In this document: piece by piece, positions 1-8,685 of the stretch | How the letters are laid out: every line of letters starts with the position of its first letter | Numbering within the stretch: the first letter of the stretch is position 1 | From: Entrophospora sp. SA101 | Lineage: Eukaryota; Glomeromycota; Glomeromycetes; Entrophosporales; Entrophosporaceae | Assembly: GCA_958430865.1 (NCBI GenBank) | Contig: CAUDNR010000352.1 | Location: forward strand, 5,880-24,652 | Length of the DNA: 18,773 bases | Reading direction: 5' to 3' | The notes under the pieces: model-generated | The model's input: only the letters and a program-made list of their open reading frames with translations | Database searches by the model: none | Told to the model about the DNA's origin: nothing | Made by a program: the position numbers and the translations under genes

Positions 1-197
1 TATACGTTTTAGCACAAAATGAGAAAGAACTCTGTAAGAAAGGCATGCGAGTATGTGGAAAAGAGACCATAGTTAAACACGGAGTATTGTATTAAAAGTA
101 ATAATTGCGGAAACACTACTATAAAAACTTGTATAATCGCTTCTATATTTGTTCAAATATTAAAAATTATTACAATTAGAAAATACAAATGACAATC

Positions 198-288
198 TAG
201 TCCAATTGCTTCGGGATATTTTCTATTAAAAATTTCTTGGCAAGACGGCTCGTATGTTGGTGGCTATTGTCCTGCTGAAATTTCAATC
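198..288 (-). pseudogene. Tc1/mariner transposase relic (catalytic-D region)
   Basis: Read on the minus strand, about 26 codons resemble the part of Tc1/mariner transposases around the second catalytic aspartate. The motif QQDN is followed by a basic THTSRxAKKF-like stretch (here HQHTSRLAKKFLIEN) and then Leu-Asp just where the family continues with Trp-Pro. A stop follows at once, and another stop lies a few codons upstream. Neither the first nor the third acidic residue can be found nearby, and I see no terminal repeats. It is a dead fragment. Assignment to Tc1/mariner rests on this one motif. Confidence 0.6.
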
Positions 289-870
289 ATTTCGTGAGGT
301 CTAATATATCTGTATTTTATTGGCATTAGAAGTAATGGTTAGAGTGAGTGTTTTGCTTGAGGGAGAGAGACACCCTGAAACACATAAGGATATTTGCATC
401 TTACATATGATTCGTATGTGCGTATATTACGTAAATTTAAAAAACACATATAATTGGTTTGTAATTCATAAGGATATTGAGAATCCTAAATATTGCTGAA
501 ATATTTTGGCCAACATCTTCAGTATGCATAACTGGTAATTTTCATTGGATACTTTGTAAGCAATTGTCATTATTGGAAAAATTGATTTTATACTGTACGA
601 GTAAATTAATCAATTAATTTATGTGATATGATGAAAATTATTTACAAGACAGTCAAAATAAAAATTGCAAATGTTTGAGCAAATTCTATTAAGAGAGTTT
701 TATTTTCTCCTTCTCAGGAGAAGACCGAATAACTATACAGATAAATAAAATATACATGTAAATGATAATTACATCACCTACAAAAATAATATAAGAATTT
801 AAAAAAAAATCGTACACTCTCATACAGTACGCAAAGTATGTTATGTATGACTATTATAAACATAATATTC
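289..870. other. AT-rich intergenic stretch, no gene seen
   Basis: No open frame or splice-bounded exon with protein-like composition was found on either strand. The only structured site is the small hairpin listed separately at 705-722. Confidence 0.5.
705..722. repeat. Short perfect hairpin
   Basis: TTCTCCT and AGGAGAA form a 7-bp stem closed by a 4-nt loop. It is not followed by a gene end that I can see, so no function is assigned. Confidence 0.5.
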
Positions 871-1149
871 TATGTATGATGACGAAATAGTTTAGTTTGA
901 AAATAATTTCGATAATAATAATAATAGTTACGGTTTGAAATCGAAATTAGAATTCCTGATTCGAATTCCAAAATATTGTTTTTAAATTATGTCAGGCAAT
1001 TTTGATTCTCATAGTCTTTATTTGCCAAATACCAAGACCCCCGGATTTCGATTTCGGATTTCACTAATACTAATACTAAGGACTTTTGATTTCGAAAGCT
1101 TGAGTAATTTTTTTGAAAGTTTTAAAATGACTTTTGCCATCATGTATGG
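871..1149. mobile_element. MITE-like TIR element, copy A
   Basis: The left end (ATGATGACGAAATAG) and the inverted right end (ATGATGGCAAAAGTC when reverse-complemented) form imperfect terminal inverted repeats around about 280 bp rich in TTTCGA/TTCGAAA motifs. The left half and right end match the copy at 5091-5734, which fixes the family. There is no transposase frame, so it is non-autonomous. The small open frame inside (989-1183) runs through the right terminus and is not credible as a gene. The target duplication could not be settled by eye and the superfamily is unknown. Confidence 0.65.
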
Positions 1150-2643
1150 TTTTAATCAAAGAATCAGGATCACAGAATATTGAGTTTCTTTAAAAATAAA
1201 TATTTTTTTAAAAGAGGTGTTTACATATCATTGACTATTAAAAAATTCCATACAACTAGTTTTGGCATATTAATTGAGTTTTGAGTTTGAGTAATAGTTT
1301 CGGCAACCAACTGTAGTTTCGGCATAATGGTTGAGTCTTGGCAAGTTGATCAAGTTTCGAATTATTAATTATTATTATTATTGTTTTTTTTTGAATTTCG
1401 ATATCATCACATTTTAGTTCAAAGTGATATGAACTTATTTATTTTGAAAAAAATTGAAAATGTTATCACGAATTTCGATTTTTTTAATTGAAAGGTGTAA
1501 AATGATATGTATATTTTCGAGTGATTAGTCAAAATACATGTTTCTAAACTTTTCCCCAGATGGTAAAAAAAAGCAAAAATTTCAAACAAAAACACGCAAT
1601 AAATTTATATTGCACGAATCAGCAAATTCTAGACTTTCGTATGTGAAAATTTCAAACTATGTCACGTAGATTTTTTAAGATAATAAAAATCATTTTAAAT
1701 TGAAGTTTTATTTTCTCTTGTTACTCGGGCTATAGAAAAGCTTGAAACATCAACCTTTACGTGGATATTTATTTACTTGTTTATCTAAACCTAAACCACA
1801 TGTGGTATAAATTTAATTATTATGTACATATTATTTGCATAATTAATGTTTCGATCCTTTTATTCAGTATTAGTTAACTATTACTATATATATTAAATAA
1901 ATTAAATTACAAATTTATAAAACCGCACTCCACCGAACTTTATTATAATAACAAATCACGTGATACAACGAACAGCATCATTTTCATAAATAAAATTTTT
2001 GGAAGCAGAAATATGCCATAAGGTAAAGTCGCCAACCGAAAACCTGATTTATAACATAAATCAGCTATGTAAAAAGCGGTTTTTTGACAATTGATTACAA
2101 AAATTTTCGGATAACATGCAATTAAGAAACGTTAATATATTTTTGGGGTGTCAAAAAATTACAAGTCACATCACGGTCACATCTTGATAAGATGGGAGAT
2201 CTTTTATTATCATGGAAATAACCGACAAAGCTACATTGTTGTGTTACAATCCAGTTTTCCATCTTTTCTATACTTATTCACAATGGACGAAAAAACCCTC
2301 TTTTTAAATTGGTACAACCAGCGTGAGGATGTATCGTCAAATGTCTTCTTTTTTGTTTAGATGTTTATGAAAACAATTGCGTTGTGTAAAATGGTTCTGT
2401 TTCTAAATGAAACGAGGAAAAAAGATGGAAAACCAATGTTTTCTTAAACTTGATTTTCGGAAAAGAATTTTATTCTTGCCGATCTTTTAACTTTGATCTG
2501 TTATCTTCTTCCCAAAGGAATAGTGCTTATTAATATTAATACTCACTGATAGCAAAGCTTTGGTTCACAAAGGTTTCATTTAATGAAATGTTTACAACAA
2601 TGAGATTTTTTACAATGATTTCACTATATTTGATAAAATTTCA
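1150..2643. other. AT-rich intergenic stretch, no gene seen
   Basis: No supported gene. It contains TAGTTTCGGCA-like words repeated near 1285-1325, an ATCACGTGAT palindrome near 1957, the hairpin listed at 2044-2064, and an inverted pair of TTTTCCATCTTTT-like words near 2253 and 2420 that may mark a worn MITE. An open frame at 2148-2360 has no recognisable domain and no splice context, and I do not call it a gene. Confidence 0.4.
2044..2064. repeat. Perfect 9-bp hairpin
   Basis: CTGATTTAT, the 3-nt loop AAC, then ATAAATCAG: a perfect stem-loop. No associated gene is visible, and its role is unknown. Confidence 0.55.
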
Positions 2644-2644
2644 T

Positions 2645-2717
2645 ATTTGTGAAATTATTGACAATGACAATCATTTTACAATTTCAATATTACATTTGTG
2701 AAATTATTGACAATGAC
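2645..2717 (+). repeat. Direct repeat, 24 nt at a 49-nt period
   Basis: The 24-nt sequence beginning ATTTGTGAAATTATTG occurs at 2645 and again, identical, at 2694. Similar but weaker TTTACAATG/GACAATGA words continue on both sides, suggesting a short degenerate minisatellite. Confidence 0.6.
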
Positions 2718-2908
2718 CATTTTTTACAAGGTATTTCCGCAATTATTGGAAAACCTTTTGTATTTTACATAAATTTTACAATCGTGAAAAAATCAATTAT
2801 TATTGACACTATCATTGTAATAATTCGCTCTTTATATTTATAAACATAATTCAAAAAATTATTTATAAAAAATGGTTTGTCTCTTCATCTCTTCATTGTT
2901 TTCTTTAA

Positions 2909-3148
2909 TTGAAAAAAATAATAATCATAAAAAAAAGGCTTCCTTATATCTTGAGTGCAAACTTAACCGACAAATTTACCAGTAGAATCACGACTTATAG
3001 AACAGATAAAGATTGCAAAGGTTATAGAAACGTTATATTTAAAGGCTTCGTTGGTATTAGTGAACCTGCGAATGATTTCAGAAAGCCTTCTATTGTGTTG
3101 TTTGTTGGCAGATATGTATATTGCGATCAGTGTGTAAAATTGAGATAA
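2909..3148 (+). pseudogene. Possible coding remnant, unknown protein
   Basis: A 79-codon open frame, less AT-biased than its surroundings, reads like protein in its second half (KDCKGYRNVIFKG..., then a Phe-Val-Gly-Arg-Tyr-Val-Tyr-Cys stretch). The first third is poly-Lys/Ile low-complexity translation and the start codon is unconvincing. The opposite strand and another forward frame are also open across part of it, so coding potential is ambiguous. I recognise no family. It could be the tail of a degraded repeat-encoded protein. Confidence 0.2.
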
Positions 3149-3290
3149 CAAGGCCCTACTAAGTTTTTAGATTAGAGGACAAGTTTATTATTAAATATTT
3201 ATTAAGATTATACAAGAAATATACAAGGTATAATGTGATTTTATTTATATCGCTACTAATTCTTAAACACCTAATAAAAAAATAATGATA

Positions 3291-4119
3291 CAGTCGGAAC
3301 TCGTTAAACAGATGTACTTGTTTTGGGCTCAAAACATCGTTTTATCAAATATTCGTTTTATCGAGTAATCTTTGATAAGACGAAGTTAATATATTTTTAA
3401 AAAAAATTCGGTTTAAAAAAGTTATACATCAAAGTTTACATATTCACCTATACTACGTCGACGAGCTAGGGAACTTTTATATAATAAAACGTTACTTCTA
3501 ACAGAACGGATACTAGAAATTTGCTTTGTTGTAATTTCAATGTTTTACTATATTGAGAAAAATTATGGCCTTTTCCACCCGACGCTCTAAAATCTTGAAA
3601 ACCTAACAATTTTGCAGAACGTATTATTTATGATAGTTAAATTTGCTTTAAGCATTTGTGTTGTCCAAAGAATCAATGCATCTTCTAGACCTGAATATTT
3701 CCTTTGCGTAAACGTTTATTATGTGAATTGGCATCTTCTGGATTAATACCAAGATATTCTGACTTTCGTTTCAATATGTCACAAACAGTATTTTCATGAA
3801 CTTTAAAACAAATAGCAAGGTCTCTATTCGTTGGAGTATGTTTCTTTTATCTATTTTTCATTTTTAATTTTAGGAACGTACTAAATCATTTATAAAATTG
3901 TACAAAATAAAGCGAAGTTTCCTTCGATAAACCGATATTATTCGTCTTATCGAGTTATATATGGAACAGTATGAAAATATCATCTTAAACGTTAAAGTGA
4001 AACAATAAGAATCTTCGTCTTATCAAGTTGATTTTATTATTAATGAATTGGCAAACTAGAAAAACTTCATTATAACAAAAATTCGTTTTATCGAGTTACG
4101 TCTTATCAAGTTCCGACTG
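3291..4119. mobile_element. Pogo/Tigger-like Tc1-mariner element, defective
   Basis: The ends are inverted copies starting CAGTCGGAACT (left from 3291, right ending at 4119). Each is flanked directly by TA, the target duplication of the Tc1/mariner/pogo superfamily. Subterminal copies of a word like TTCGTTTTATCGAGT occur at both ends (3351, 4081, with variants near 3942, 4013 and 4099), as expected for transposase-binding sites. The 829-bp body is far shorter than an autonomous pogo element and holds only a broken N-terminal transposase region on the minus strand. The catalytic DDE domain is missing, so it cannot move by itself. Confidence 0.8.
3571..3845 (-). pseudogene. CENP-B/pogo-type transposase N-terminal relic
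   Basis: On the minus strand, about 48 codons read as the second half of a CENP-B/pogo N-terminal helix-turn-helix (TNRDLAICFKVHENTV, then CDILKRKSEYL) with a KRLRKG linker. After a +1 frameshift comes the start of the second (HTH_Tnp_Tc5-like) domain, LEDALILWTTQM. After another break comes the conserved LLGFQDFRASGG. In the family these two helical domains bind the terminal repeats. Frameshifts, a stop and loss of everything C-terminal show it is dead. It lies inside matching terminal repeats, which supports the assignment. Confidence 0.75.
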
Positions 4120-4121
4120 TA

Positions 4122-4530
4122 CAGTTAAAAAATGGTTTTTTTACAAAATAAATTGGACATGTCTCAATTTATTATACTGTATTATAGTTAAAGGAAAAAT
4201 GGTCATTCTAGTTATATATAAATTAAAATCCTTATCCTTTGTTGTTGTTTTTAACTCTTTCCTTGAATATGAACGCCTTTGTCCCCACTATTACATCATG
4301 TCTATTATGATGATTATGCAATGCATTTGATGTTATTATATAATGAATAATTACATCGCCCAAGCAATAACAATATTAATGACCATGCCAATTTTGAAAA
4401 AAAGCCACATCCAGGTGAAAAAATTTGGAAGATTTGGAAAACAAACCCTCGATGTTTTGATCCGAGCCTCTTTTCCATGTAAGATAATAATGTGCTGTGG
4501 GAATTCTAGTTTACTTGATTTCCTTCATTT
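4122..4530. other. Intergenic stretch, no gene seen
   Basis: No supported gene. A plus-strand open frame at 4343-4609 has no family signature, and part of it is the alternating CA/TG repeat listed next, so I treat it as chance. Confidence 0.4.
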
Positions 4531-4557
4531 TGTGTGCACACACGCGTGTGTGCATGT
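4531..4557. repeat. Alternating purine-pyrimidine tract with 20-bp palindrome
   Basis: Twenty-seven consecutive bases alternate pyrimidine/purine without a break. The central 20 (4535-4554, TGCACACACGCGTGTGTGCA) are a perfect palindrome with CGCG at the centre. Such tracts favour left-handed Z-DNA or cruciform extrusion. It stands out as a GC-containing island in very AT-rich DNA. Confidence 0.85.
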
Positions 4558-4635
4558 CCCCAATTGTAATCCAAAATTCATTGAAAACATTTCCAAAAAA
4601 ATAAAATGAATAAATCTAATATTGATGATTATAGG

Positions 4636-4647
4636 CAGGGTTGACAA
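4636..4647 (+). repeat. hAT-like terminal repeat, orphan
   Basis: CAGGGTTGACAA matches the inverted right terminus of the hAT-type MITE at 8172-8314 (CAGGGTTGACAAAT). No partner end is visible within several hundred bases, so it is probably one end of a truncated relative. Confidence 0.4.
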
Positions 4648-5025
4648 TATATTCAAGGTATGTTGTGACTTTGCGTTCCTGATGATGGTAGTTGAATTTG
4701 GTTGGTATCAGAGTTGGTGATTTAGATGACGGGGTTGAAGTTGATTGAATGAGGTTGTGGTTGTTTGTGATGCTTTGCACTTAATATTACAGAAGCAGGA
4801 TAATTAATATCCATGTCCGACGCTAACTCTGTTCATTTGATAAAATTTTCCTTTCACGAGTGTGCAATCGCCGTAGTTCGTATCTATATATTTTTCTCCA
4901 TAGAAGAAGAGATTCAGGCAAGAGATAGGCTTAACAGCCTTTTTGACAACAATGCAATTCCAATAAACTTCAGGGTCATGAGCCCCTGAATCAAAACATA
5001 TTGTTATATCATCGGATGTGATGTT
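4640..5025 (-). pseudogene. Degenerate Cys-containing protein with Ser/Thr-rich tail
   Basis: On the minus strand, 73 codons are open from 5025 down to a stop at 4804-4806, with a clearly protein-like sequence. There are four cysteines (about residues 10, 24, 36 and 54), a CFDSGAHDPEVYWNC segment and a YIDTNYGDC segment. A possible acceptor (gattcag) lies near the start, and no ATG is present. A -1 shift near the end continues into MDINYPASVILSA. Another frame change leads into a Thr/Ser/Pro-rich run (TTTTS, then STSTPSSKSP), the look of a secreted or wall-anchored fungal protein with an O-glycosylated linker. Frame breaks suggest a pseudogene. The 5' part may have been lost to the TIR element that begins about 65 bp upstream. 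No family recognised. Confidence 0.4.
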
Positions 5026-5090
5026 TTAAATATTAGAGCCCTGGAGTGATACACTTAATACAGTTAAACTCGTAGGTCTGGTACATACAT

Positions 5091-5734
5091 GATTATGATG
5101 GCGAAATAGGTTGGTTTCGAAAATAATTTCGATAATCACAGTTCCAGAGAATTTTCAAAACTCGAAATTCGAAATTCTGATTCAAATTCTAAAATACTGC
5201 TTTTGAATTACGTCAAGCAATTTTGATTCTCGAAGCCTTTATTTGCCAACTCTTAAAACCTCCAGTATAACAATACTGGCCTGGATATCTTATTGTACCT
5301 TTATTAAAATGTGCACAAACAATGTCAGGTATATCCCGTAATGATAATGGAACAAAAAGAAGTCTGCAAAGCATCTGGCGAATAGATGTCCAAATGCACC
5401 TATTTAAATAAAACAATTTTATCTTGAAGTTACTACCAAAATGATTATTTTTTTGGACGATGCAAATTCATTGGTAACTTCAAATATTCTTGGATCAAGG
5501 AGTTTGTCTAATAATAATAACCAAAAAGAAAATCGAAAGAAAAGAAAAACTAACCAAAGGAATTAAATGATTTTTACGATTTAACAAATATTATTTTCAT
5601 TGCAAATTAATTTTTATTTCAACTTAATTTATGATATTTCAAAATTAGAATCTTGATTCAAATTTCGATTTCAAATTTCGAAAACTTAAGTAAAGGTTCG
5701 AATTTTATTAAATGACTTTCGCCATCATATATAG
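5091..5734. mobile_element. MITE-like TIR element, copy B, carrying an insertion
   Basis: Same family as 871-1149. The left end ATGATGGCGAAATAG pairs with the right end ACTTTCGCCATCAT. The left 160 bp and right 90 bp align with copy A, but about 370 bp (roughly 5260-5640) have no counterpart there. That segment is an insertion or an internal region lost from copy A. It begins with a perfect 7-bp hairpin (5262-5279) and contains a minus-strand open frame (5213-5416) with some protein-like sequence (SLRDIPDIVCAHFNKGT), family unknown. Confidence 0.6.
5262..5279. repeat. Hairpin at the edge of the inserted segment
   Basis: CCAGTAT, loop AACA, ATACTGG: a perfect 7-bp stem placed almost exactly where copies A and B stop aligning. 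It may be part of the end of the inserted sequence. Confidence 0.5.
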
Positions 5735-6620
5735 TCTGGCACAGTAAATTTTATGAATTTATCGAATTATGCCACTGTCGAGAGTTGCTCTTTAATTTCA
5801 CAATATAATGAGAATGACTTGGAGATTTTTTTTTATAAAAATATAAAAAAAATATGTAATTATGAAACATTCCCAATTATTATTTACAGTATTAGATAAA
5901 AGCTCTTCGCAAATTCTACGTTTTCAAGAGAAGATAAATTATTTTTCGCTCATTATCATCTGTATTTCTACGCTTAATTTGAAAGCTTGAATTCACTTTT
6001 TGCAATAATAGTAATTATTATCAATTTAAAGAACAGGCTTTTTTTTATTTGATAAAAAAGTAAGAGAGTTATGACTTTATCGATCATTAAGATTTTGTTA
6101 TGATTATAGAATTTTAATATAACTGGCATTGATTCCTGAAAAATATGAATTTAACGAGCTTTGACTGTCTGTATCTGGAAATTTCCAATAATTGATCAAA
6201 TTTTACACATTGAATCGTTTTTTGGTGTTTCAAAATTGTCTAAAGAAGTTTTCCATGTGAGAGTGGAAGTGAAAGTGAGATATTCAATAGTTGTGTTGCT
6301 TTTTATCCTTTACATAGCACATAAGACAAGTTTTGGTACAGATTTTGTGAATTTTAATTTTGAAGATTTAAAAATGATGATGAAATAGAAAAGAATGCTG
6401 AATCACAATAAATCAATCACTAGAGTTTGGTGATGAAGTTGTTCTTTAAATAATGCAATTTTTATTTTTCAATTTATATTAATAATTTATTTAAATCTTT
6501 ATCAATTAATCCTGTTAGAAAAGGTTTAAAGGCAGCCAAATAAACTATTTTACTGTCAAAAAAAAAACCCCCCATTATAACAAAAAATTTAAAAATGTGA
6601 ATTATTATTACAAACAAGAA
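5735..6620. other. AT-rich intergenic stretch, no firm gene
   Basis: A plus-strand open frame at 6161-6388 (75 codons) has one hydrophobic run (YSIVVLLFILYIAH) but no family signature, no splice signals and no recognisable partner. I leave it uncalled. The rest is A/T tracts with no other structure noticed. Confidence 0.35.
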
Positions 6621-6872
6621 TTATCCAAAGAACAGAATGTTTACTAAGTATTGACACATAAAAACAATTATTTGTTTGAGCGAAGGAACAAGAACAGGTA
6701 ACAAAATTTTAACCCATACAATTGTTGATTGACCAATCAAAATCGTGAATTTGATAACGTAAAAATAAACGTTGGTTTGATTCATTTCATCAACAATCAC
6801 TTTACCAACAGTTGTATATTTTTCTTCCGTAATTAAAGATGGATGGTCATTTATTGTTTCGTTTTCTTCCAT
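6621..6872 (-). CDS. Hypothetical 83-aa hydrophobic-tailed protein, doubtful
   Basis: An ATG in a purine-rich context (aaaaATGG) opens an 83-codon frame. The first 34 residues are hydrophilic and acidic (MEENETINDHPSLITEE at the start) and the rest is strongly hydrophobic, enough for one or two membrane spans. It resembles no family I know. It lies downstream of, and on the same strand as, the exon-like blocks at 7231-9021, so it could be a late exon of that decayed gene instead. The sharp change from hydrophilic to hydrophobic is more ordered than most chance frames, but AT-rich DNA readily gives Ile/Phe/Leu-rich frames. Confidence 0.22.
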   Translation of the reverse strand: MEENETINDHPSLITEEKYTTVGKVIVDEMNQTNVYFYVIKFTILIGQSTIVWVKILLPVLVPSLKQIIVFMCQYLVNILFFG

Positions 6873-6936
6873 TTTTTAAATGTTAATCAATTGATCTTCA
6901 TGAAAAATTACTATTGGTCAGAAATTGATCATATGA

Positions 6937-7080
6937 TTTCGGATAAAATTTCGCCTTTCAGCTTTAATTTCGGATTTGGGCTATTTCGGACATTTTGGTG
7001 TCTGGCGAAACTAATTTCGCACCAGTTTTGGATTCGGATTGGGCGAAAGGGTTAGGTTTCGCCCGAAACACTAATCATTA
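6937..7080. repeat. TTTCGG-rich segment ending in a hairpin
   Basis: The words TTTCGGAT, TTTCGCC, TTTCGGAC and TTTCGCAC recur, and the segment is richer in GC than its neighbours. It ends in GGGCGAAA, 8 nt, TTTCGCCC (7041-7064), a perfect 8-bp inverted repeat. It is probably a fragment of a repetitive element. The family is unknown. Confidence 0.4.
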
Positions 7081-7110
7081 TCATTATTAGATTATTACTT
7101 ACTGTATAAC

Positions 7111-7180
7111 CCTTGTTTCAACGGATTTTAAATGAAAATTTCTTATTGTTATGTGTTCAGCCATTCCGTTGAAACGAAGG
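7111..7180. repeat. Inverted repeat, 15-16 bp arms
   Basis: CCTTGTTTCAACGGA (7111-7125) is mirrored by TCCGTTGAAACGAAGG (7165-7180), differing by one inserted base. The 39-bp interval is AT-rich. It may be a minimal foldback element or the two ends of a tiny MITE. Confidence 0.5.
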
Positions 7181-7230
7181 TTGGTTATATTCCATATTGA
7201 TATAAACAACAAATCACAAAATCAAAATAC

Positions 7231-7306
7231 CTTGCTGTTCTTTTGCATCATTATATATTTGCAACGGAAGATCCTTGATTAGTCTGCCACTTGGTAATTT
7301 CAAGTC
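7231..7306 (-). pseudogene. Exon-like block E of a decayed minus-strand gene
   Basis: On the minus strand a 25-codon frame (DLKLPSGRLIKDLPLQIYND, then AKEQQ) is bounded by an acceptor (gatag, before 7306) and a donor (GTATTT, after 7231). The composition is protein-like and free of low complexity. It may belong with the blocks upstream at 7956-9021. No family recognised. Confidence 0.35.
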
Positions 7307-7955
7307 CTATCATTCATTACATAAGACAACTAACTATAATTACTATTATAAATGGCCATTATTTATAAGAAAAAATAAATGATAACATACACTATGGTGG
7401 TTGTGTAATCTCTAGTAATTTTGTCATTTTTTCTTGGATTTTTTTCAATGATTATTTCCTCTCAATATCAATAAATACAAAAAAGTCGAAATCCGTGTAA
7501 TTGAATTAATCGAAATCAAAATATAGTAATAGTTGTTTCCATTTTTGGAGGAAAAGTAATTATAGCAACGAATTCTCAATATTCTTTACATATAATAATA
7601 TGTCGTTAATTTTTAAGAGTTCAAATGATCACGTAAGATGATTTTTGATAATTATGGCAACTAGAAAAATCATCGAATTTCTTTCCTCTAACAATACTTA
7701 CTTGCAGTATTCCTCTCAGGAGGGTTGTTTGCTTCTTTTCTTATTCTTCTCTAATGATGAAAACGTCAATAAAAAATTTTTTTTTTCTTGTGCACAAATT
7801 TCCTTACAACTTTGTACTCAAAAAATTCTTTTTCTCAAAGAAATTTCTATAATATTGTCTATATTATAGTCAGGATGCCGTTATCTTCAATTCTATTTAT
7901 TTAGTTGAAGTTAGCTTTAATGTGTGTATATAATGTATACATAATTATTACTTAC
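7307..7955. other. Stretch without a supported gene
   Basis: It separates two minus-strand exon-like blocks. A weak further candidate on the minus strand near 7394-7455 reads KKIQEKMTKLLEITQPP and ends at GTGTATG. The plus-strand open frame at 7645-7869 is Phe/Leu/Ser-rich and unconvincing. Confidence 0.3.
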
Positions 7956-8160
7956 TCGAGGTTACAATACCAAACATTTTCAAATCTTTATCAAATGCCC
8001 CTTCCCTTCTTTGTTTAATATGTTGAAAGTTTCTGCAAATTGATCGTGTAAAAGGATCACGATTTTTGTAAAGTCGTTGATCTTTTTCCTTAAATCCTTA
8101 TTAGCTGTTTTTTTTGCTATGTTCAACAACCAATGTTTCCATTTCTCTCTTTTTGTACAT
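7956..8160 (-). pseudogene. Exon-like block D, with two stops
   Basis: From an ATG at 8160 the minus strand reads MYKKREMETLVVEHSKKNS, two consecutive stops, then about 48 clean codons with strongly protein-like sequence (KDQRLYKNRDPFTRSICRNF, then QHIKQRREGAFDKDLKMFG). It ends at a consensus donor, CGA|GTAAGT (7950-7955). The two stops sit beside CTAAT...ttaag, so an intron could begin upstream and end there. Otherwise the block is broken. A hAT-type MITE sits 11 bp upstream. No family recognised. Confidence 0.4.
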
Positions 8161-8171
8161 TAAGGTTAGGT

Positions 8172-8314
8172 CAGGGTTGGCAAATGTGCAGTCCATTGAT
8201 GGTCCATTGGGTCCATTAGTGTAACATTTTAACCATTTTTAGTATTTTATTAATGACAATGGACCAGTCCAAAATCCATCCGTTCTCAATGGACCAGTCA
8301 ATTTGTCAACCCTG
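8172..8314. mobile_element. hAT-type MITE, 143 bp
   Basis: The terminal inverted repeats are CAGGGTTGGCAAAT (left) and CAGGGTTGACAAAT (right, reverse-complemented), 13 of 14 identical. Flanking 8-mers GGTTAGGT and TGTCAGGT match at 6 of 8 positions, consistent with a worn 8-bp hAT target duplication. Inside each end the word TGGTCCATTG or its complement is repeated several times, as expected for subterminal transposase-binding motifs. There is no coding capacity. A longer autonomous hAT element elsewhere in the genome would have supplied the transposase. Confidence 0.8.
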
Positions 8315-8474
8315 TGTCAGGTATAAGTGCTCGACGGTTATCAAGACTATAAAAGTTTCTCTTGGTTTTATTAGCGTAATGACTCCTTTATTCAAATGGA
8401 GAGTTAATAAGTATCAATTTTTTATAAAAAAGAGATAAATATTAATCAAAAATAATTACGAATATAGCTTGCTT

Positions 8475-8577
8475 CTAAATAATATTATAAATAAATTGAC
8501 CATGTACAAGAGATCCTATATGTAATTCTGGGTAAGTTTGATTAAAATAGTCTTCATTCAACGAAAAAAGGTTTGTA
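8475..8577 (-). pseudogene. Exon-like block C
   Basis: Behind a strong polypyrimidine acceptor (ttttttttag) the minus strand is open for 33 codons (TNLFSLNEDYFNQTYPELHI, then GSLVHGQFIYNII) to a TAG. Composition and acceptor suggest a true exon. Joining to block B is unresolved because B shows no clean donor before its stop. Confidence 0.35.
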
Positions 8578-8685
8578 CTAAAAAAAATTTTTTTTTAATT
8601 GATAATCTCTTTAGAATGAGAATGTATATATATTAATTAAACTTACAATAATCTTATAACAACAATAGTAAACACTGCAGTTACG

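Noticed and set aside
989..1183. 64-codon plus-strand open frame
   Set aside because: It lies across the right end of TIR element A and is explained by that repeat.
2148..2360. 70-codon plus-strand open frame
   Set aside because: No domain, no splice context, and it overlaps an inverted repeat arm.
4343..4609. 88-codon plus-strand open frame
   Set aside because: It runs through the alternating CA/TG palindrome, the composition is patchy, and I recognise no family.
5697..5709. GGTTCGAAT-like tRNA B-box
   Set aside because: No A-box or cloverleaf around it. It belongs to the TTCGAA-rich TIR element.
6161..6388. 75-codon plus-strand open frame with one hydrophobic stretch
   Set aside because: Hydrophobic runs arise easily from T-rich DNA, and there is no other support.
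7645..7869. 74-codon plus-strand open frame
   Set aside because: Phe/Leu/Ser-rich translation of T-rich DNA lying between minus-strand exon-like blocks.
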